NCBI RefSeq assembly: GCF_900167255.1
Contig: NZ_FUYB01000019.1
Span: forward strand, 1-64,000
Length of the DNA: 64,000 nucleotides
Source: Thiothrix eikelboomii
Lineage (GTDB): Bacteria > Pseudomonadota > Gammaproteobacteria > Thiotrichales > Thiotrichaceae
Reading direction: 5' to 3'
A model generated the notes under the pieces. The model worked only from the letters and a program-made list of their open reading frames with translations, did no database searches and was not told the DNA's origin. Both the position numbers and the translations under genes were made by a program. Each line of letters opens with the position of its first letter. Position 1 is the first letter of the stretch. Positions 51,880-60,245 of the stretch are shown piece by piece.

Positions 51880-52200
51880 TTATTCTAAAACAACTGCCGT
51901 ACCGCTCGCTGAAACCATCAACATACTAGCCCCCGAACCCAAGACCTCATAAGCAATATTTACTCCAATCACTGCGTTCGCACCTAATTCTTGCGCACGC
52001 TCTTGCAACTCTTTCAGAGCAATTTCCCGTGCACGTTGGAGTTCACGCTCATAAGTCCCTGAACGCCCACCGACCAAATCACGAATCCCCGTAAACAAGT
52101 CCTTAAACATATTCGCACCAAGAATTGCCTCTCCGGCGATCACACCACAGTATTTAATAACCTTTCTGCCTTCAACATTGGAAGTAGTCGTAACGATCAT
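51880..52200 (-). CDS. YbjQ/UPF0145 family protein
   Basis: A 106-residue small protein of the YbjQ family: [41 protein letters not shown], then [15 protein letters not shown] [20 protein letters not shown] and [13 protein letters not shown]. The family forms pentamers and may bind metals; its role is not established. Last ordinary core-style gene before the accessory region. Confidence 0.9.
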   Translation of the reverse strand: MIVTTTSNVEGRKVIKYCGVIAGEAILGANMFKDLFTGIRDLVGGRSGTYERELQRAREIALKELQERAQELGANAVIGVNIAYEVLGSGASMLMVSASGTAVVLE

Positions 52201-52639
52201 GTGGTTTCCTTATCTTCATTCATAAATCACTTATTTTAATAGCAACGAGCCTGCCTACAAAAATCTACATCAACGTTTGGCAGGAGCACCTCTAGATGAG
52301 TTTGCTGATATGAGCTAAGCAAAGATCAAGTAGATGAGGTGTGAGGAAATTCAAGCTGACCACAAGATTAAAGAGTCATGATTTAGATGAGTTGAAGTCG
52401 GACTTGCAGTAAGAGGAGGATTTTTTCCTGTGAGGTTCTGATGGCAAGCATTCAGGTGAAATATCCGGTTCTGGTTCTGCCAAGGTGAGTGGGTCTATCG
52501 TCATGGTATGGCTCGGGTGTACGGGATACCGGACGGGTGTTGGGGATCAGCACATCCTTAACCAAGATACCATCAATGAGGCCAACCACACTGCATCCGA
52601 TTGCTGATCCGTATACCTCATCGGTCTTTTTTGAAGATG
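52201..52639. other. Boundary region without recognisable intact gene
   Basis: This 439-bp stretch separates the core chromosome from the G+C-richer catabolic block. It holds a 68-codon minus-strand frame (52452-52658) with a possible protein-like stretch GCSVVGLIDGILVKDV that I cannot assign, and simple A/G-rich sequence. No inverted repeats or transposase signature seen. It probably contains the junction of the transferred DNA. Confidence 0.5.
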
Positions 52640-52798
52640 TTAGGCAATGACATTCCACAGACCGCTTGCAGCATCCAGAACGGTATGTCCTTGGTTATCG
52701 GTAATTTCAACACCTTCTGCCTTTACAAAAATTTTAGCGGGGTTGGCAATGGCATCTGCTGGGCAATCTTGCGCCACTTTATCGAGTTCAGCGGACAT
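52640..52798 (-). pseudogene. Class III aminotransferase N-terminal fragment
   Basis: A 52-codon frame from ATG at 52798 reads MSAELDKVAQDCPADAIANP, then AKIFVKAEGVEITDNQGHTV and LDAASGLWNVIA, and stops. FVKAEGVEITDNQG(H)xVLDAASGLWNV is the usual opening of class III (omega-amino acid/pyruvate type) aminotransferases, which are about 450 residues. The sequence after GLWNV is lost. The start overlaps the LinD-like stop by 11 bp, as in an operon. Only the first tenth of the gene is left. Confidence 0.7.
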
Positions 52799-54347
52799 CG
52801 ATCCTACGGTCTCGGTTCACCATGAGGGTTAATCGCAATATCCCCTCGGTGCGTTCTGAACGTAGAGAGAGATCCTGAGTCGCGACTTCGTTTTGGTCTG
52901 CGGGCAGGATCAGTTCTACGTCATCCACAATCATCCGAACAGTGCGTGTCAGGTCAAGTCCACGGAACGCCACCCTCTGATGCTCGGATCCCGCACGACC
53001 AGGAGCGAGGATGATGCGCAATAGCGTTCCATCGTTTGGGTAGCTGGCTTCGCGAACGAGAACGGCAGGGAAATCTACTTCGCAGATTTCGGGAGCGGCA
53101 AGCATGGCATCGTTCCACGGCTTATCATACATTTGCCGAAATCCGTCGCGGGGGCAAATCCGTGCACCCGCGATCAGGGCATTACCGATCAGGGCAGTTG
53201 TGTAACCTACGCTTGAAAGGTCATCGTTACGCGGATAGAAGTAACCGCCATTCTTCCAAGTTGGTGCGAGATATTTATCGGCGTAGGCTAGAAGACCGTT
53301 CAGCGTTTCTGTGTCACCGACTTCAGCGGCGGCGAGTGCCAACGTCCCAAAAATATGAACCCCGACCATCATCGGATCAGTCGCATGGTGACCTGGATTG
53401 TGCTGGTATTCTTTGTACTTAGCAAAGTAGCCCGCAAGATTCACGCCCAGTGTGCCATCGTCCATACGGCGTAGAATCTGGTCACGAGCACGCGGATAGA
53501 CCATCTCAACATATTCTGGTGCCCAAGTGTGCATGACCGAAGCCCAAGCAACAGCCGTAATGCCTTCATTGTTATCTTCGGATTCCTCATAGATGAAGTC
53601 GTTTTGCCGTTTGCGGAACAATATCGGAAGATCGGCTTTAGGGTCTTTGCCAAACATGGTGCTACGCCTCTGCCACTGATCCTTGAACTTAGGCACTGTG
53701 CGGGTCGCCAAGTCTGTGCCGTGGGTATGGTCATAATGCATAAATCCCAAGATCGGGAATTGATTGCAATAGACGAAGATCCCATTCGGCTCGCACTCGC
53801 AGCCAATGAAGTCGTTACGTGCGAATTCATCATAGATCACCTGTGCAAGTTTGCTGTGATCATAGGGGAAATCTTCTGGGCCCATGCCTCGGAAAACTGG
53901 GCGGAACTGGAAGGTCAACGAACCGGGTGTATCGAACCGCCTATCACGGTAAAACATGTCGTAAAGACCTACCATCATGAGAAGGTGGCCTGAATACATG
54001 ACATTCTGGCGGATAACCGGGTCGATCCACCCTTCACCAAGCGCACTCATATCGGGGTCAAGCACCTTGCTGCCACGGCTGGTTAGCTCCCAATAGCCCC
54101 AGACCTCCCAGCGCATCATTTTGCCAATCAGTCGAGCCATCGTGTCGCGCCAGAGTTCGCGGTAGGCTGGGGTGTGATGAAACTGTGTCAATGACAATGT
54201 ATAGGTCATGTAGGCCAGTTGATAACGATAGGCGTCGTCGCCTTCCTGACTGGGGTCATAGGGTCCCATGTCGGACCAATCGTTTGGCATCTGGCGAGAC
54301 AGGTTCACGATGTGGCGTAAGTGACCAAGGGTCTTGTCGTCGAGCAT
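52788..54347 (-). CDS. Linalool dehydratase/isomerase-like protein
   Basis: A 519-residue protein matching the catalytic domain of LinD from Castellaniella, which hydrates or isomerises tertiary terpenoid alcohols. I see the DMGPYD segment, the GHLLMMVGLYDMFYRD region (His129-like), the CECEPNGIFVYCNQFP segment whose second and third Cys are nine residues apart as are Cys171 and Cys180 of LinD, and YDHTHGTD. No signal peptide is visible, although LinD itself is periplasmic. The protein is longer than LinD (about 370 residues mature) and has a C-terminal extension of beta-rich appearance. It is the middle gene of the leftward operon; a GAGG ribosome site precedes ATG at 54347. Substrate unknown. 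Confidence 0.75.
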   Translation of the reverse strand: MLDDKTLGHLRHIVNLSRQMPNDWSDMGPYDPSQEGDDAYRYQLAYMTYTLSLTQFHHTPAYRELWRDTMARLIGKMMRWEVWGYWELTSRGSKVLDPDMSALGEGWIDPVIRQNVMYSGHLLMMVGLYDMFYRDRRFDTPGSLTFQFRPVFRGMGPEDFPYDHSKLAQVIYDEFARNDFIGCECEPNGIFVYCNQFPILGFMHYDHTHGTDLATRTVPKFKDQWQRRSTMFGKDPKADLPILFRKRQNDFIYEESEDNNEGITAVAWASVMHTWAPEYVEMVYPRARDQILRRMDDGTLGVNLAGYFAKYKEYQHNPGHHATDPMMVGVHIFGTLALAAAEVGDTETLNGLLAYADKYLAPTWKNGGYFYPRNDDLSSVGYTTALIGNALIAGARICPRDGFRQMYDKPWNDAMLAAPEICEVDFPAVLVREASYPNDGTLLRIILAPGRAGSEHQRVAFRGLDLTRTVRMIVDDVELILPADQNEVATQDLSLRSERTEGILRLTLMVNRDRRIDVR

Positions 54348-54371
54348 CTTGTTGTCCTCGTATGAAAGGTG

Positions 54372-55217
54372 TTAGCTGTCTTTGCTAGCTAGTTTCTGAA
54401 ACCAATGAGCAATCAATACCGCAGCAACCAACGCGCCACCAGTGAAGACCGGTTGTACCCAAGCATCAACACCCAGCAACGTCAGCCCAGATACAGCAAC
54501 ACTGACGAAAAGGAGACCAATAAAAGTGCCAGGAATATTGAACTCGCCTGGGCGAATCGTCGTGGCACCCAAATAGGTACCGGCCAGTGCTGGTAGCACA
54601 AGATTCAGCCCGTTCACTGGCACACCGCCGCCCTGTCTAGCCGTCAACACCACCGCCGCGATACCTGCGATCAGACCACCTAAAACGAAAGCAATAAATA
54701 TCGTCCGGTCTACCCGAACTCCAATCAGATGGGCTGCTGTCGGATTGACCCCAATCGCATGGAGACGACGCCCAAACGATGTACGCTCAAGCAAAAACCA
54801 AACCGCGATGGAGACTACGGCCGCAGTGAGGAAGAGCATCGGGAAAGGACCAAAGGATAAACGCCCAAGGTCGGTCAAGCCAGCAGGCATACCCGCAACG
54901 ATAGCACGACCTTGCGCATAGCCACTGACAAGACCACCCAGCATGATTGCCAAGCTGAGCGTAGCGATCAGTGGGTCAGCACCGGCACGTACCAGTCCGC
55001 CGTTTACGGCACCAAACCCTGCCCCGATGGTGATGACTATCAGGGCGGCCAATACCCAGTTCAGCCCCAGTGCACCAGTAAGTGGCACCTCTACCGAACC
55101 GATCAATCCAGCAAAGATAACACTGGCCATAACGGTAATGGAACCTGACGATATATCAATTTTCCCGGTAATGAGGGGCAATGTGAAAGCGGCTGCGAGC
55201 AGAAGCTGGATCGACAT
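54372..55217 (-). pseudogene. ABC sugar-type permease, N-terminally truncated
   Basis: A 281-residue membrane protein of the RbsC/AraH-type permease family. It opens directly at LLLAAAFTLPLITGKIDISS, which normally sits about 50-60 residues into the protein, and continues with FVLGGLIAGIAAVVLTARQG, NLVLPALAGTYLGATTI and FNIPGTFIGLLFVSVAVSGL. The frame has a stop codon five codons upstream of the ATG. The missing first TM segment suggests that it cannot work. No ATPase or binding-protein gene remains. It lies 24 bp from the LinD-like gene, so they were cotranscribed. Confidence 0.8.
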
Positions 55218-55224
55218 CGTACCT
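55214..55224. other. Head-to-head truncation junction
   Basis: At this point the 5' end of a leftward permease gene and the 5' end of a rightward ferredoxin reductase gene abut. Permease homology ends at about 55214-55217 and reductase homology starts at about 55221-55224, with no intergenic region and no ribosome sites. It is best explained by a deletion that removed both gene starts, the shared promoter and probably upstream transporter genes. Confidence 0.7.
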
Positions 55225-56264
55225 TGCGTTCAGCGGAGGTTCTGGCAGCGCAAGAGATCAGTTTACGACTGGGCACGAAGGTGACGGGGATCGACAGGGC
55301 AAGTCACACTGTTTTGACGGATATAGAGTCGCTCCACTATGACCGTCTGGTTTTTGCCACTGGGACTCGTCCGCGTGCGTTAGTCTTACCGGGTGCTGAT
55401 CTGACGGGGCTTTATACACTGCGCGGAATCGAGGATGCGGATGCATTGGGCACAGCCCTGCAAGCTGCACACAATGTTGTCATCATTGGGGGTGGATTCA
55501 TTGGCTTGGAGGTTGCCGCCACCGCCCGCACCAAGGGTCTGAGTGCAACAGTCATTGAGGCAGCGCCCCGCGTGATGGCACGCGCTGTTGCACCCGAGGT
55601 ATCAAGATGGTTCGAGGCCATGCATCGTAGTATGGGAACACAGGTGCTTACAGGTGCAGGCGTTTCGGCAATCGAAGGGACAGTACGAGTCGAAGCCGTA
55701 ATCTTGTCTGATGGTTCGCGCCTGTTGGCTGATCTGGTACTGGTAGGCATTGGCGCGGTGCCGAACGCGGAATTGGCTCTTGCTGCCGGTCTGCCTTGCC
55801 CGAACGGAATAGAAGTCGATGCCCAAGGGCGTACCTCTGACCCTGACATCTTTGCGGTGGGTGATTGTGCGTTACACCCTAACCCTTATGCAGGCGGACT
55901 GTTCCGATTGGAGAGTGTGCAGAACGCTATCGATCAGGCCAAAGTCGTAGCAGCAGCATTACTGGGTGAGACCGTGGCTTATAATGCTGTGCCGTGGTTC
56001 TGGTCTGATCAGGGTAATGTAAAACTGCAAACCACTGGATTGCCGATCAACCCTGATTCCCACGTGTTGCGCGGTAATCCAACAGAGGGTCGGTTCACTG
56101 TTTTTCATATTAGGGACGGCGTAATCATTGCGGCAGACAGTGTGAACATGCCTGCCGATCACATGTATGCCCGTCGCCTTGTTGCTGCGCGAGCCACTGT
56201 TGCACCTACTACTCTCGCCGATCTCGGCATTCCACTGAAATCTCTGCTTGAGGCTACGCCATGA
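55224..56264 (+). pseudogene. Ferredoxin-NAD(P) reductase, N-terminally truncated
   Basis: A 346-residue flavoprotein of the putidaredoxin reductase/BphA4 type. It starts at TTG (55224) with LRSAEVLAAQEISLRLGTKV, which in full-length relatives lies about 60-70 residues in. The N-terminal FAD-binding GxGxxG motif is therefore missing. The NAD-binding loop VVIIGGGFIGLEVAATART, VFATGTRPRAL, and the FAD-site IFAVGDCALHPNP are present, ending with a normal C-terminus. Without the first FAD motif the protein should not fold or bind FAD properly. Upstream codons read the antisense of the permease. It would have served the ferredoxin and P450. It overlaps the next gene by 4 bp. Confidence 0.85.
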
Positions 56265-57652
56265 ATCAAACCCTTTCCGTTCACTCCCCTTGGGATGGCC
56301 ACTTACTAGATACGCTGCCTGTCTCGACCGAGGATGAAGTTGAGAAGGCTTTTGCCACGGCACAGGCATTATTCCGCGACCGCAAGAGTTGGCTACCAAA
56401 GATTGAGCGGGTCGCCATTCTGCGTCGCGCTGCTGCCATCGCTCGCAGTCGGCGCGATTCGCTGGCTTTACAAGTCGCCAGCGAATCGGGCAAACCCCTG
56501 CGCGATGCGCTGATCGAGATTGATCGGGGTATAGATGGGATCGAGCTGTGTGTGGAAACTCTCCGTGCAGAAGCTGGTCATGTCATACCGATGGACTTTA
56601 ATGCCACTTCGGCAGGTCGTATCGCCTTTACGCAGAGGGAGCCTATCGGTGTAGTCTTGGCACTGGCTGCTTTTAATCACCCGTTCAATCTGGTGATCCA
56701 TCAGGTTGCACCTGCTGTTGCGGCTGGAGCACCGGTAATCGTGAAGCCATCCCCCAAGACACCGTTGTCGTGCAAAGCAGTTGTGGATATTTTCCATGAA
56801 GCTGGGCTGCCACAGGGTTGGGCGCAGATGGTTCTCCCTCTTGAAGTGGATGTAATTGGTCGTATGGTCAGTGATTCGCGTGTGGCTTTCCTAAGTTTTA
56901 TAGGGTCTGCCGCTGTGGGTTGGAAACTTCGGTCTATGCTGGCACCGGGCGCACGCTGTGCCCTAGAGCATGGTGGGGTTGCGCCAGTGATCGTAGCTGA
57001 GGATGCGGATCTGGAACAAGCCATCCCGCGCATTGGTCGGGCGGGGTTCTGGCACGCAGGACAGGCATGTGTTTCCGTTCAGCGCATCTTTTGTGCGCAG
57101 TCAATTCTTGAGGATCTGACGGCAGGGCTTTCGGGAGTCGCCGACCGAATGCTCATCGGCGATCCGACTAAACCCGAAACCGAGGTCGGCCCGCTGATTA
57201 CCACTGCTGAGGCTGACCGAATCGCATCGTGGGTTGATGCTTCGGGTGGGCGTATTGCCACAGGGGGCAAACGCCTGTCGCCTTCCACCTATGCCAACAC
57301 CGTGCTGGTGAATCCTGACCCGATGGCTGATGTTTCGCGGCGTGAGGTCTTTGGCCCGGTCGTATGTCTGTACCCTTACGACGACATCAACGCGGCTATT
57401 GCCACGGCAAACGACCTGCCATTTTCGTTCCAGGCCGCCGTGTTCAGTCGCAATATCGACACCGCCATGCACTGCTTCCGCCACCTTGATGGCACGGCAA
57501 TCATGGTTAACGAACATCCACTGTTCCGGGTAGACTGGATGCCTTTTGCAGGCGCACGCCAGTCGGGGCTCGGGGTCGGCGGAATCCCACACTCCATCCG
57601 CGATATGCAGACCGAGAAGATGATGGTCTGGCGTTCGGATGCATTGAATTGA
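56261..57652 (+). CDS. NAD(P)-dependent aldehyde dehydrogenase
   Basis: A 463-residue aldehyde dehydrogenase. The cofactor-binding GAPVIVKPSPKTPLSC, SFIGSAAVGWKL, catalytic Glu in ALEHGGVAPVIV (usual ELGG) and catalytic Cys in FWHAGQACVSVQRI are visible. The sequence style resembles the lactaldehyde, succinate-semialdehyde or phosphonoacetaldehyde dehydrogenase group. In this operon it would oxidise the aldehyde made by the following aminotransferase to a carboxylate. The ATG overlaps the reductase stop codon (ATGA). Confidence 0.9.
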   Translation: MNQTLSVHSPWDGHLLDTLPVSTEDEVEKAFATAQALFRDRKSWLPKIERVAILRRAAAIARSRRDSLALQVASESGKPLRDALIEIDRGIDGIELCVETLRAEAGHVIPMDFNATSAGRIAFTQREPIGVVLALAAFNHPFNLVIHQVAPAVAAGAPVIVKPSPKTPLSCKAVVDIFHEAGLPQGWAQMVLPLEVDVIGRMVSDSRVAFLSFIGSAAVGWKLRSMLAPGARCALEHGGVAPVIVAEDADLEQAIPRIGRAGFWHAGQACVSVQRIFCAQSILEDLTAGLSGVADRMLIGDPTKPETEVGPLITTAEADRIASWVDASGGRIATGGKRLSPSTYANTVLVNPDPMADVSRREVFGPVVCLYPYDDINAAIATANDLPFSFQAAVFSRNIDTAMHCFRHLDGTAIMVNEHPLFRVDWMPFAGARQSGLGVGGIPHSIRDMQTEKMMVWRSDALN

Positions 57653-57660
57653 GGTCAAAC

Positions 57661-58965
57661 ATGACGGAAACGCTTCTTAACCGCCGCAAGGCAGCCATTC
57701 CTGCCGGAGCTGCTACTTCCCATCCGTTCTTCGTTGATCGTGCTGAAGGATCGGAGTTGTGGGACACGGACGGCAAGCATTATGTCGATTTCGTTGCCGG
57801 TATTGCGGTGATGAACGTCGGCCACCGCCATCCGCGTGTCATGGCGGCTATTGCCGCGCAGATGGATCGCTATGCTCATGTCGCTTGGCCTGTCCAGCAC
57901 TATGAGCCTTATGTTGCCGTCTGCGAACGATTGAACGCTGTGGCTCCTATCAATGATGCGGTATCCTTTCTGGTTAACACGGGAGCCGAGGCGACCGAGA
58001 ATGCTGTCAAGATTGCACGCCTAGCGACGGGTCGATCTGGAATCATTGCCTTCACCGGCTCATTTCACGGTCGTACCAATCTGGCGTTATCGCTGACCGG
58101 CAAGGTTGCACCGTTGCGGGCAAGCTATCCGCATTTCCAGCCCGGTATTTTCCACATCCCCTTCCCGATACCTGATCACGGCACCAGCGAGGAAGAGTCC
58201 TTGCGTGCACTCGATCACCTCTTCCGTGCTTCGATTTCGCCCGATCAGGTGGCGGCTATCCTAGTGGAGCCGGTGCAGGGCGAAGGTGGCTATTACATGG
58301 CTCCCCCAGCTTTCTTGCAGAAAATTCAACAGATTTGCTCCGATCACGGCATCCTGTTCATCGCCGATGAAATCCAGTCTGGCTTCGGTCGCACCGGCAA
58401 ATTCTTTGCCATCGAGCACTCAGGAGTAGAACCTGACCTGATCCCGGTCGCGAAGGGCATCGGTGGCGGTCTGCCGCTGGCGGGGGTGATCGGTAAACGT
58501 TCAGTGATGGACAAGGTGATGCCAGGATCATTAGGTGGCACCTTTGCGGGCAATCCGCTGGCCTGTGCCGCATCGTTGGCGGTGTTCGATATTATCCGCG
58601 ACGAAGGGTTGCTTGATCGTGCTACTGCGATTGGGCAGCACTTGACGACGGCTCTGGCCCGTATCACAGCACGCACCGATGTGCCGCCAATAGGTGCTGT
58701 GCGTGGACTCGGTGCAATGGTGGCCTTCGAGGTATTCAAGACCGAAGACCACAGCGTACCTGATTCTGATACAACCAAGACTATCGCAACCAGAGCTGCG
58801 GCGGAAGGATTACTCGTATTGCCTTGTGGGTATTGGGGTAACACAATCCGCATTGCCCCGCCGCTGACCACAACGGATAAGCTGCTAGACGAAGGGCTTA
58901 ACCGGCTTACACGCGCCCTGACGGGTTTGTACTCGAACACGATAAGGAAAGAGAACCATGCCTAA
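57661..58965 (+). CDS. Class III aminotransferase (GabT-like)
   Basis: A PLP enzyme of 434 residues resembling 4-aminobutyrate aminotransferase. Motifs are VDFVAGIAVMNVGHRHP, NTGAEATENAVKIAR, ILVEPVQGEGGYYMAPP, FIADEIQSGFGRTGKFFAIE and the PLP lysine in IPVAKGIGGGLPLAGVIG. It would deaminate a terminal amine, such as the product of the ureohydrolase, to an aldehyde for the preceding dehydrogenase. Nine bp separate it from that gene. The preferred amine cannot be told from sequence. Confidence 0.9.
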   Translation: MTETLLNRRKAAIPAGAATSHPFFVDRAEGSELWDTDGKHYVDFVAGIAVMNVGHRHPRVMAAIAAQMDRYAHVAWPVQHYEPYVAVCERLNAVAPINDAVSFLVNTGAEATENAVKIARLATGRSGIIAFTGSFHGRTNLALSLTGKVAPLRASYPHFQPGIFHIPFPIPDHGTSEEESLRALDHLFRASISPDQVAAILVEPVQGEGGYYMAPPAFLQKIQQICSDHGILFIADEIQSGFGRTGKFFAIEHSGVEPDLIPVAKGIGGGLPLAGVIGKRSVMDKVMPGSLGGTFAGNPLACAASLAVFDIIRDEGLLDRATAIGQHLTTALARITARTDVPPIGAVRGLGAMVAFEVFKTEDHSVPDSDTTKTIATRAAAEGLLVLPCGYWGNTIRIAPPLTTTDKLLDEGLNRLTRALTGLYSNTIRKENHA

Positions 58966-59278
58966 GATAACTTTCATTCGCGCCGATGGTAGCCAGCAAG
59001 TGCTGGATGGTGCCGTGGGTCAATCGGTCATGCAACTGGCGACTGCACATGGCATCTCCGAGATCGAGGCCGATTGCGGTGGTGCCTGCGCCTGCGCCAC
59101 CTTCCATGTTATCGTCGAACCTGATTGGGCGGGTCGCCTGCCACCACAAGGTGTAATGGAGGCCGATATGATTACGTTCGCGGCTGGGGTTACACCGACC
59201 AGTCGCCTGTCCTGCCAGTTGACGATCACAGACAACATGGATGGGCTGATTCTACATCTTCCCACTCAGCAGGTATGA
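58958..59278 (+). CDS. [2Fe-2S] ferredoxin with a missing cluster ligand
   Basis: A 106-residue putidaredoxin/adrenodoxin-type ferredoxin, the usual electron donor to a class I bacterial P450. The cluster loop reads DCGGACACATFHV: Cys at the first and second ligand positions are there, but the third ligand, normally CATCH, is Phe (codon TTC where TGC is expected; one base difference). The fourth ligand is in LSCQLTI. An additional Cys lies within the loop (GGAC). With a Phe at this position a normal cluster is unlikely. It overlaps the aminotransferase by 8 bp. Confidence 0.85.
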   Translation: MPKITFIRADGSQQVLDGAVGQSVMQLATAHGISEIEADCGGACACATFHVIVEPDWAGRLPPQGVMEADMITFAAGVTPTSRLSCQLTITDNMDGLILHLPTQQV

Positions 59279-59283
59279 TAAGG

Positions 59284-60231
59284 ATGACTTACAATCAACC
59301 TCTTGGTGGCAATGAAATGCCACGCTTCGGCGGAACACCCACGATGATGCGCCTGCCCGAGGCGAAGACAGCAGAGGGACTGGACGCCTGTTTCATTGGA
59401 GTACCCATCGACATTGGCGCTTCTTGGCGGGCGGGTACCCGTTTTGGCCCGCGCGCGATTCGGTCTGAAAGCTGCCTGCTGCGCCCTTTCAACGTGGCGA
59501 CCGGAGCTGCACCCTTTGCCAGCCTCCAGGTGGCTGATATAGGCGATGTCGCAATCAATACGTTCAATCTTCCCGATGCTTGCCGCCGTATCCGCGAGGC
59601 TTATGTGGAGATACTACGTCACCCCGTGCGTCCGATTACACTGGGCGGGGATCATTCGATCACTTATCCAATCCTTCAGGCCATTGCTGCCAAGCATGGC
59701 CCAGTGGCACTGGTTCACCTTGATGCTCATGCGGATGTCAGCGACACCATGTTCGGTGAAAAAATCGCTCATGGCACCACCTTTCGTCGCGCCCATGAGG
59801 AGGCCCTGATCCATCCTGAGTTAACCTTCCAAATCGGTCTACGCGGCACTGGCTATTCGCCCGATGACTTCAACTGGTCGCGCCGTCAGGGCTTCACCGT
59901 GGTGCCCGCTGATGACCTTTGGGGCAAACATCTGACAACGTTGATCGACAGTATTAGGGGAAAAATCGGCGATGTGCCGACCTATTTTTCCTTCGACATT
60001 GATGCGCTAGACCCCTCCGTCGCCCCAGGCACCGGCACACCAGAGATTGGCGGACTAACGACATGGCAGGCGATGCAACTGATCCGGGGCTGTCGCGGGC
60101 TAAACATTATCGGCTGCGATGTTGTCGAAGTCTCTCCCTCCTACGACCTGTCTGGAAACACTGCGCTGACCGCTGCGAACCTCGCGTTCGAGCTTTTGTG
60201 CGTCATGCCTGGTGTTAAGTACAGTGTTTAA
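59284..60231 (+). CDS. Agmatinase-family ureohydrolase
   Basis: A Mn-dependent ureohydrolase of 315 residues. Metal ligands occur in LGGDHSITYP, VHLDAHADVSD and FSFDIDALDPSVAPGTGTPE. The N-terminal GVPIDIGASWRAGTRFGPRA is typical of agmatinase, guanidinobutyrase and guanidinopropionase subfamilies. It would hydrolyse a guanidino compound to an amine and urea. AGG at 59281-59283 and the ATG at 59284 fix the start, 5 bp after the ferredoxin. Placement between ferredoxin and P450 shows it belongs to the pathway. Exact substrate unknown. Confidence 0.9.
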   Translation: MTYNQPLGGNEMPRFGGTPTMMRLPEAKTAEGLDACFIGVPIDIGASWRAGTRFGPRAIRSESCLLRPFNVATGAAPFASLQVADIGDVAINTFNLPDACRRIREAYVEILRHPVRPITLGGDHSITYPILQAIAAKHGPVALVHLDAHADVSDTMFGEKIAHGTTFRRAHEEALIHPELTFQIGLRGTGYSPDDFNWSRRQGFTVVPADDLWGKHLTTLIDSIRGKIGDVPTYFSFDIDALDPSVAPGTGTPEIGGLTTWQAMQLIRGCRGLNIIGCDVVEVSPSYDLSGNTALTAANLAFELLCVMPGVKYSV

Positions 60232-60245
60232 TAGGAGGCTCAAAC

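Noticed and set aside
53036..53993. Plus-strand frames opposite the LinD-like gene
   Set aside because: No protein-like composition; the minus-strand protein is well supported.
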